From assembly GCA_964579575.1 (NCBI GenBank), contig CAZOGL010000011.1, positions 1-44,226 of the forward strand: 44,226 bases of DNA, given 5' to 3'. The position numbers and the translations under genes were made by a program. Origin of the DNA: CAVEFW01 sp964579575 (GTDB lineage: Bacteria > Actinomycetota > Coriobacteriia > Coriobacteriales > Eggerthellaceae). The notes beneath the pieces were generated by a model. That model ran no database searches. It was not told the origin of the DNA and was given only the letters and a program-made list of their open reading frames with translations. Below, piece by piece: positions 34,734-41,425 of the stretch (position 1 is the stretch's first letter; each line of letters begins with the position of its first letter).

Positions 34734-36620
34734 AACAATACGCTATCCAGCTACCTGCTGTGTTCGGCCTTCATGGTCATTATTTTGGCCACGCTCGCGG
34801 CTCGTTCGTTCTCGGCGGTTTCGGACAGGAAAAGCCGCATCCGCACCCAGTTCCTCATCGGCATGACAGCGCTGTACGTTATCGTCGACTTCGTGTTCAT
34901 CGCCTGCCATCTTTCGGAAGGACTCACGGTAACCGCGTGGACGGTCGTTTCCTTCGTCTTTTATCTGGTTTACACCGTACTTCCGTTTGTGTGGCACACA
35001 TTTGTCCGAAACTTTGTAGGGCGCACTTTCAAACCGATGTTCCTCAGGCTGGAGCTGATCCCGATTGTGATTCTGCTCGCCATGGTCGTCGCCACGCCGT
35101 TTACCGGCGCACTGTACTATTTCGATGACGCCGGAATGTACGCGAGAGGTCCGCTTTACACCTTCTACTCGGTACTCAACTATTTCTACTATGCGGAGTC
35201 CATACTCGACTTGTTGATCGTCGCCTTGCGCCAAAAGAAGGTGATCGAGCGTTACGCTTTTCGGACGATGCTCATCTCGCTCGTCATGCTGGTCGGTGCG
35301 TTTGTCAACAGCTCAGTCATTCCGGCGGGGACGATTTTCCCGTTTATGCCGTTCTGCTCGGTAGTGGTCACAATGCTCGCGTTCTACTTCATCGCGGCAA
35401 AAGACACCGATTTGCTCAAAGAGCGTCAGGAGAAGGCGATTCAGGCGGCGCTGAAAGAGGCACAGGAAGCGAATCAGGCAAAGTCCGTCTTCCTTTCCCG
35501 TGTAAGCCATGATATCCGTACTCCCATGAATGCCGTCATAAATCTGACGGAGCTGGCGCGACAGGAAAACGACCCCGCCCGCGTGCGCGAGTATTTGGAC
35601 AGGATGGCGGTCTCCGGTCAATTCCTGCTCGTTTTGATTAACGACATTTTGGATATGAGCCGCATCGAAAGCGGCGAGATAACGCTTCACAGGGAGAACT
35701 TGACTCGCTCGGAGTTTCTCGCCACGGTGGATACGATCATATGTCCTCTGATGGAGGAAAAGCATATCAACTTCCACCAGGAGTTGAATCCCGGGGAATA
35801 CACCATCTCGGTGGACAAGATGCGCTTCAACCAGATATTTTTCAATCTGCTCTCCAACGCCGCGAAATTTACGCCGGAGGGCGGTGACGTCTGGTTTGAG
35901 GTTACAAATCTCGAGGCCGAGGACAACAAGCTGAAGATTCAATTCGTCGTGCGCGACAACGGTATTGGCATGAGCGAGGAATTCCTAGAGCACCTCTTCG
36001 AGCCGTTTGCGCAGGAAAATTCCAAACTCAACGACAAGAAACAGGGTACGGGTCTTGGTTTGTCCATCGTTAAAAGCCTTGTGGACACGATAGGCGGCAC
36101 GATATCCGTCAAGAGCAAGTTGGGCGAGGGAACGGAATTTGTCGTCGTGTTCGATGTGGACATCGTCGCGCGGGATGAATCTTCTTCTTCTTCTTCTTCT
36201 TCTTCTTCTTCTTCTTCTTCTGCCTCGTTGGACGGATTGCGCGTCTTGTTGGTGGAGGACAACGAAACGAATACGTATGTGGCCAAGATTATTCTGGAAA
36301 AGGTCGGCTGCGTCGTTACCACGGCGGAGAACGGACAAGAGGCGGTGGACGCCTTCGCTGCGAGCGAGCCGAACTCATTCGACGTGATTCTGATGGATGT
36401 GCGTATGCCTGTGATGGACGGGTTGGAGGCGACAAAGACCATCCGCGCACTCGACCGCTTCGACGCCGCAACCGTTCCCATCATTGCCATGACCGCCGAT
36501 ACGTTCGACGACGAGCGCAATCACATGCTCGAGATCGGCATGAGCTACCATCTGCCTAAGCCCGTCGACGCACAGCAGCTTTACGAGATATTGCAGACCT
36601 GTTCCCGCCGCTCGGATTGA
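34731..36620 (+). CDS. 7TM-type hybrid histidine kinase with C-terminal receiver
   Basis: 629 aa. About seven membrane helices fill residues 1-225 without a large extracellular loop, so it likely senses a membrane or small-molecule cue. A coiled coil (DLLKERQEKAIQAALKEAQEANQ) leads to the HisKA domain with His260 (VSHDIRTPMN). The HATPase has its N box (NLLSNAAKFTP), G1 (DNGIGMS) and G2 (GTGLGLSIVKS). A run of 14 serines (484-497) links to a receiver with phospho-acceptor Asp556 (ILMDVRMP). Complete phosphorelay kinase; needs an Hpt partner, supplied by the gene at 34101. The diguanylate cyclase gene follows 11 bases downstream. Confidence 0.92.
   Translation: MNNTLSSYLLCSAFMVIILATLAARSFSAVSDRKSRIRTQFLIGMTALYVIVDFVFIACHLSEGLTVTAWTVVSFVFYLVYTVLPFVWHTFVRNFVGRTFKPMFLRLELIPIVILLAMVVATPFTGALYYFDDAGMYARGPLYTFYSVLNYFYYAESILDLLIVALRQKKVIERYAFRTMLISLVMLVGAFVNSSVIPAGTIFPFMPFCSVVVTMLAFYFIAAKDTDLLKERQEKAIQAALKEAQEANQAKSVFLSRVSHDIRTPMNAVINLTELARQENDPARVREYLDRMAVSGQFLLVLINDILDMSRIESGEITLHRENLTRSEFLATVDTIICPLMEEKHINFHQELNPGEYTISVDKMRFNQIFFNLLSNAAKFTPEGGDVWFEVTNLEAEDNKLKIQFVVRDNGIGMSEEFLEHLFEPFAQENSKLNDKKQGTGLGLSIVKSLVDTIGGTISVKSKLGEGTEFVVVFDVDIVARDESSSSSSSSSSSSSSASLDGLRVLLVEDNETNTYVAKIILEKVGCVVTTAENGQEAVDAFAASEPNSFDVILMDVRMPVMDGLEATKTIRALDRFDAATVPIIAMTADTFDDERNHMLEIGMSYHLPKPVDAQQLYEILQTCSRRSD
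36180..36221 (+). repeat. (TCT)14 microsatellite encoding poly-Ser
   Basis: Fourteen consecutive TCT codons form the linker between the ATPase and receiver domains of the kinase. All codons are identical, so replication slippage is likely; length changes would keep the frame. Confidence 0.95.
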
Positions 36621-36631
36621 GTTGAAGAACA

Positions 36632-37813
36632 ATGCAAACAAGTTTGACAGCCGGCTATTATGCAGAAGTTGATATTCTCTGTGTGCTCATTCTAGGGCTT
36701 TTGGCCGTTAAGACGAGAGGCTCCAATTTTATCAGCGAGCAAAAGCGGAGTTATACCGTTGTGCTGATGTGCCATATCGTCTTTGCCCTAAGTGACCTGG
36801 TCTGGATATTCAATAATGGCCTCCTTTCGCTTTTGGAGGTTTTTCCAGGTTACGGGGTCGCCCTCAGTTATCTGGTCAATGGCCTGAACGTGATTGCTTC
36901 CGGTGTGACCGGGTTCGCGTGGCTGGTATTTGCGGAAACCGTGCAAAAACACGACATTTTGAAGAGCCGGAAAAAGTCGGTGCTTTATCTGTTGCCGCTT
37001 ATTGTTTTGGTGCTTTTGACCATAACGACACCGTTCACTCACCTCATGTTTTCCATTTCCGCAGATGGTGAGTTTACCCGTGGCGCAGGCTATTCTATAC
37101 AGGTAATCATATCCATCGGATACATTGTTCTCGCATCGATTCGTGCCCTAAGGCGCACAAGGCAAAAAATTACCATGCAGGAGCGTCAAGAGGCGCGCGC
37201 CGTTGCGGCTTTTATCAAGCTGCCACTTTGCGGCATTGTGTTGCAGCTGCTGTTTCATGATATGCAGATATTGTTCCTTGGTACCGTTGCGGCGCTGGTG
37301 GAGGTCTTTATCTCCCTTCAACATACGCAGGTGCTTATAGACCCGCTTACGGGCCTGAACAACCGTATGATCCTCGACCAAAAGGTAGACGAGGCCATTC
37401 GTGCATGGAACGACGACCAGGAGGAGTTGTACCTGCTGATCATCGATGCGGACGATTTCAAGCAAATCAACGACAAATACGGTCATTGGACCGGGGATCT
37501 TGTGCTGAAGATGATAGCCGGCGTGCTTCAAAAGCTTTGCGGCAGCAGAGACTACTTATGCCGTTACGGCGGCGATGAGTTCGTGGTTTTGACCCACATG
37601 CCGCGCGGCGAGGATTGCACGCAGATTGTGAATAAGATTGATGAGGCGCTCGCGACCTGCGATGCTCCCTGTCCGGTATCCGTTTCTGTAGGTATTTGTC
37701 GATACACACCGGATATAAAGGACTTGGAAGCCTTCATCAACAAAGCGGATGAGGATATGTACCGCATTAAAGCTACGAGGAAGTCGATTGGTATAAGCAA
37801 AAAGGAAAAGTGA
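36632..37813 (+). CDS. Membrane diguanylate cyclase (GGDEF)
   Basis: 393 aa. Seven hydrophobic helices occupy residues 8-225 (a 7TM input module similar in size to that of the preceding kinase). The GGDEF domain begins at DPLTGLNNR (about 236) and has an intact active site YGGDEF at 313-317, so it should make c-di-GMP from GTP. Upstream of GGDEF the inhibitory I-site expected as RXXD reads GSRD, lacking the arginine, so product inhibition at that site may be absent. The start ATG at 36632 has no strong ribosome site and lies 11 bases after the kinase stop, suggesting translational coupling. The following gene is a c-di-GMP phosphodiesterase. Confidence 0.92.
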   Translation: MQTSLTAGYYAEVDILCVLILGLLAVKTRGSNFISEQKRSYTVVLMCHIVFALSDLVWIFNNGLLSLLEVFPGYGVALSYLVNGLNVIASGVTGFAWLVFAETVQKHDILKSRKKSVLYLLPLIVLVLLTITTPFTHLMFSISADGEFTRGAGYSIQVIISIGYIVLASIRALRRTRQKITMQERQEARAVAAFIKLPLCGIVLQLLFHDMQILFLGTVAALVEVFISLQHTQVLIDPLTGLNNRMILDQKVDEAIRAWNDDQEELYLLIIDADDFKQINDKYGHWTGDLVLKMIAGVLQKLCGSRDYLCRYGGDEFVVLTHMPRGEDCTQIVNKIDEALATCDAPCPVSVSVGICRYTPDIKDLEAFINKADEDMYRIKATRKSIGISKKEK

Positions 37814-37844
37814 CAAAGTTTCTCCCGAGAGGATAAAAGATTTG

Positions 37845-39368
37845 ATGAAAAGCCGAATCTTGATTGCCGATGATGCTGAACTGAATCGCGAGATGCTCAC
37901 CCAGATGTTGGGCGAACAGTATGATTTTGTGTACGCCTGCAACGGTGTTGAGGCTGTCGAACTGCTCGGCAGCGGCGAGTCAATTGACCTGGTCCTTTTG
38001 GACGTGAATATGCCGGAGATGGACGGCTTTGAGGTTTTGCGCATTATGAACGAGAGGCGCTGGATCGAGGAGTTCCCTGTCATCATCATCTCAGCGGAAA
38101 ACGGGATAGATTTCATCACGCAGGCTTACCAACTCGGCGCGGTGGACTATATCAACCGTCCTTTCTATGCCGTCGTGGTGCAACGACGCGTGGAAAACAC
38201 ATTGCTCATGTACTCCAACCAAAAGCGGTTGATTCGCCTGGTCGGAAAGCAGGTGTACGAGCGGGAAAAAGTCAACAACGCGATGATCAACATTTTCAGC
38301 AACATCATCGAGATGCGTAACCACGAATCCGGGAGCCACACGCTGAACGTGCAGACCATCACCGACCTGTTGCTGCATAGATTGATCGAACTGACGGACC
38401 GTTACGGGTTGACAAAGGCGGACGTCTCCCTCATCTCGTCGTTGTCCGCGCTGCACGACATCGGCAAGATCAAGGTCCCCGAGGATATCCTCAACAAGGC
38501 GGGCAAGCTTACCGCCGAGGAACGGGCGCTGATGCAAATGCATACCATTGAGGGCGACCGTATCTTGAGCAACCCAGAATTGGATCAGAGCAGCTTGTTT
38601 GTCCGCACAGCGCGCGACATCTGTCGCTGGCACCACGAAAAGTATGACGGAGGCGGCTATCCCGACGGTTTGGTGGGCGACGATATCCCCATCTCTGCGC
38701 AGGTTGTTTCGATGGCGGACGCCTACGACGCACTGACCAGCGAGCGGTGCTACAAGTTAGCCTTCACACACGAGAAAGCGATGGATATGCTCCTCGGCGG
38801 CGAGTGCGGCGCGTTCAACCCCTTGTTGTTGCAATGCTTGACTGATGTCTCTGCCCAGCTCAAGGAACTTGCGGAAAACAACAGGCGCTACGACTACCAG
38901 AGCAGCGCAACCTATGTCGCGGATGAGCTTCTTGCGGATGACAGCTTGCCGCAGGATAACGCGCTGCGTCGAATGCTTGACAACGAGCGCAAAAAGAAAG
39001 ACTTCTTTATGGAATGTGGCGATGGGGTCCTTTTCGAATATGACAGACCGTTGCACAAGGTGACCTTCATCAACCAGTCGGCCGACGATGCGGGAAAGCG
39101 CAGGGTGGTCTATACCTTGCGAGACGGCGTGGACAAGATTATGTCCGAGCAGCATTGGAACGCGATGCTGGGGAAGCTGCAACAAACCACGCCGGACGAG
39201 CCCGAGATCACCATGGATATCGCGCTCCAATTGGGCGGGGAGCATCGTCCCTATTGTGCCCAGGCGATGGCGATTTGGCCCGAGCGCGGCACGGAATATA
39301 TCAGCGTGGTGGGGCAACTCCTACCAATGGGGGAACCTCTACCAGAAGGGCAGCACCCGCCGGAATAG
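37845..39368 (+). CDS. Response regulator with HD-GYP c-di-GMP phosphodiesterase domain
   Basis: 507 aa from ATG 37845 (GAGAGGA upstream; an in-frame TTG lies one codon earlier). An N-terminal receiver has Asp53 (LLDVNMPEMDG) and a central HD-GYP domain has His204-Asp205 (HDIGKIKVP), HH in CRWHHEKYDGGG and GYP at 271-273. It would hydrolyse c-di-GMP when phosphorylated. A C-terminal segment of about 130 residues (390-507) has a PAS-like feel (DGVLFEYDRPLHKVTFINQS) and ends in a Pro/Glu-rich tail. The stop is TAG at 39366; the frame stays open for 37 more codons of the same Pro/Glu/Gln-rich character. Together with the adjacent cyclase it can set local c-di-GMP levels. Confidence 0.92.
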   Translation: MKSRILIADDAELNREMLTQMLGEQYDFVYACNGVEAVELLGSGESIDLVLLDVNMPEMDGFEVLRIMNERRWIEEFPVIIISAENGIDFITQAYQLGAVDYINRPFYAVVVQRRVENTLLMYSNQKRLIRLVGKQVYEREKVNNAMINIFSNIIEMRNHESGSHTLNVQTITDLLLHRLIELTDRYGLTKADVSLISSLSALHDIGKIKVPEDILNKAGKLTAEERALMQMHTIEGDRILSNPELDQSSLFVRTARDICRWHHEKYDGGGYPDGLVGDDIPISAQVVSMADAYDALTSERCYKLAFTHEKAMDMLLGGECGAFNPLLLQCLTDVSAQLKELAENNRRYDYQSSATYVADELLADDSLPQDNALRRMLDNERKKKDFFMECGDGVLFEYDRPLHKVTFINQSADDAGKRRVVYTLRDGVDKIMSEQHWNAMLGKLQQTTPDEPEITMDIALQLGGEHRPYCAQAMAIWPERGTEYISVVGQLLPMGEPLPEGQHPPE

Positions 39369-39482
39369 CAGTCGCTGTCGGTGGGGGAGGAGCTGCCGCT
39401 TGAGCGGCCCCAACTAGAGGTGCAGCCCCAGCCGGAAGGACGGCTCCTCTCGACGGAGCAATCCCAACCAAACTCAACGTAA
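39366..39482 (+). other. In-frame TAG followed by 37 sense codons of matching composition
   Basis: Past the TAG at 39366-39368 the same frame reads QSLSVGEELPLERPQLEVQ and onward to a TAA at 39480-39482, with Pro, Glu, Leu and Gln dominating exactly as in the annotated tail (LPMGEPLPEGQHPPE). A recent nonsense mutation, stop readthrough, or a degenerate repeat of the coding tail could explain it. Confidence 0.6.
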
Positions 39483-39532
39483 CACATCAAAGTGTAAGCA
39501 GTCGAAACTCGAAGGGAGCGGAGATAAGCAAA

Positions 39533-41368
39533 ATGAAAAGAACAGGAAGAATCGCGCTAGTACTGGTAATTGCCTGCATCGCATTGTTGATGATCGGATG
39601 CAGCGGGAACACGACGGAGAGCGGGTCCACTAAAACGGGCGAGCATGAGCCGATTACCATCATGGACGCGCAAAGAGATTACTCCGCACTAATCGAGCTT
39701 GTACACGAGAAATATCCCGAGATTAACATCGAGGTTGTCCCCTACCGCGGAGGCAATATGTCGGCGTACTGCAAGCAACAGCTCGAGACAGGCATCATGC
39801 CCGACATCTACTCCACTACGCAGGCATGGGACTCAGAGCTGCAAAAGAAAAACCTCATCGACCTCAGCCAATATGCAGTCTCTGAGCTATACAACACTGC
39901 ACGGTTGGAGGAATGCTCCATTGACGGTGGCATTTATTTGCTGCCTTTTGACTATAGCATCGTAGGGTTCTTGTGCAACAAATCCTTGTTGGAGCGAAAC
40001 GGTATCGCGGTGCCGACGAGTTTCGCGCAGATGCGTGACGAAACGATTCCCGCGCTGCAGGAAAAGGGCATCAAGGTTGCGGATTGCTTGCTTGATCTAC
40101 CGGGCTCTGCGTTCCAATATTTCTTCGATGTTAGTTCCACTAACAACATGAACACCGTTTCCGGCAGGGAGTGGCGCGCTGCGTTCTCCGACGTGGACAG
40201 CAATACCTGGGCAAGTGGCAATAAAGAGATGTCAGAGTGTTTGGATTATTTTCAGCAGTGGATCGACTGCGGGCTGATTGTCAACGACGAGTACAGCGGA
40301 GAATACAGTACCTGTGTAAACGAATTTAACAAGGGCAACACAGCCTTTTTGATCGGTACGGTAAAGCGGTTCTCGCAAAACGATGACGGTACGGGCGACC
40401 AGTATGTGCTGATGCCTTGGCTTTCCGAGAACGGGGAGAACAATACCTACATCACGAGCCCGACGCGCCTTTACGGCCTGAACAAGGAATTGGTGGAGAA
40501 AGGCAACGAACAGAAGTTGGAGGATGCCTTACATGTGCTCGAGGTGCTCTCCACCAACGAGGGCTACCTTGCCATCAACGGTGAGAACTCCACCAATATG
40601 TGCTCCATCAAAGATTTTAACGTCTCTGCGGATTCCCCCTACGCCGAGGCGACAAAACAGGTAAGTCTCGGCCATTCAATGAATCTGGTCTACACCGGTT
40701 GGGACAACTACCTCGTTCCCTTCGGTGAGGCGTTGTTGAGTTGGATCAGCGGTGAGAGTACCGGCGAGCAGGCACTTGCCGCACTCGATGCGACGAAGCG
40801 TTCCGTGCAAGGACAGGGTGGTGCTACCTCCTACGCCACGGCGACGGAGGAGTTGGACACCGTGCAGGCCGCGCAGCTTTGCGGGCAGATGTTTATGGAG
40901 GCAACCGGCGCAAATGCCGCGCTCATCTCCTACAACGTCTACAGTCCCGAGGTCAAAGCCTTGATGGAAAACAGCCAAGGCGCAAATGGTCATATCCTGC
41001 CAGGCAAGATGACCGAGGAGTATATCACTGTCTTTTTGCCTACCGGTTGGTACGGCACGTTGATGACGATCGAGCGGACCGGCAGCGAGATTGAGGAGAT
41101 GGCAAAGACGGGCGCGGATACGCGTGGCACCGGCTACAAGTACCCCTATGTATGCATGACGGCAAACGGCCAGCCGCTTGAGGCCGACAAGACCTACACC
41201 GTGGTGGTGTGCGGCTATAATAAAGACGAGAAGGAAACGCTCGGGCTTACGGATACCGGTATCGTGGGTCTTGATGCCGCCAAGAAGTACCTGCAGAAAG
41301 TAGGCGAGCTGTCCGCGGCGACGCTGGACGGGTCGCTTGTGCGGTCCGTAGGTTCTGCTGAACAGTAA
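39533..41368 (+). CDS. Extracellular solute-binding lipoprotein with 5'-nucleotidase-C-like tail
   Basis: 611 aa; ATG 39533 with GGGAGCGGAG upstream. Signal peptide with lipobox ending MIGC, lipidated Cys23, so anchored outside the membrane. Residues about 35-390 have the family 1 solute-binding fold (ITIMDAQRDYSALIELVHEKYPEI, then YLLPFDYSIVGFLCNKSLLERNG), as in ABC sugar-binding proteins. Residues about 440-600 resemble the C-terminal domain of 5'-nucleotidases (GANAALISYNVYS, then TGWYGTLMTIERTGSEIEEM and DKTYTVVVCGY). No ABC permease genes are nearby; it sits before a kinase with an extracytoplasmic sensor, so it may present a ligand to that kinase. No metallophosphatase domain is present. 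Confidence 0.85.
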   Translation: MKRTGRIALVLVIACIALLMIGCSGNTTESGSTKTGEHEPITIMDAQRDYSALIELVHEKYPEINIEVVPYRGGNMSAYCKQQLETGIMPDIYSTTQAWDSELQKKNLIDLSQYAVSELYNTARLEECSIDGGIYLLPFDYSIVGFLCNKSLLERNGIAVPTSFAQMRDETIPALQEKGIKVADCLLDLPGSAFQYFFDVSSTNNMNTVSGREWRAAFSDVDSNTWASGNKEMSECLDYFQQWIDCGLIVNDEYSGEYSTCVNEFNKGNTAFLIGTVKRFSQNDDGTGDQYVLMPWLSENGENNTYITSPTRLYGLNKELVEKGNEQKLEDALHVLEVLSTNEGYLAINGENSTNMCSIKDFNVSADSPYAEATKQVSLGHSMNLVYTGWDNYLVPFGEALLSWISGESTGEQALAALDATKRSVQGQGGATSYATATEELDTVQAAQLCGQMFMEATGANAALISYNVYSPEVKALMENSQGANGHILPGKMTEEYITVFLPTGWYGTLMTIERTGSEIEEMAKTGADTRGTGYKYPYVCMTANGQPLEADKTYTVVVCGYNKDEKETLGLTDTGIVGLDAAKKYLQKVGELSAATLDGSLVRSVGSAEQ

Positions 41369-41392
41369 GGCTTCGCTGAACAGTAAGGCTTC
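41357..41392 (+). repeat. 18-bp tandem duplication including a stop codon
   Basis: GCTGAACAGTAAGGCTTC is repeated exactly at 41357-41374 and 41375-41392, then partially (GCTGAGCG). The TAA stop of the lipoprotein gene (41366-41368) is inside the first copy. Confidence 0.95.
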
Positions 41393-41425
41393 GCTGAGCG
41401 CTAAGTTCGAACACGGTAAGGTTGC

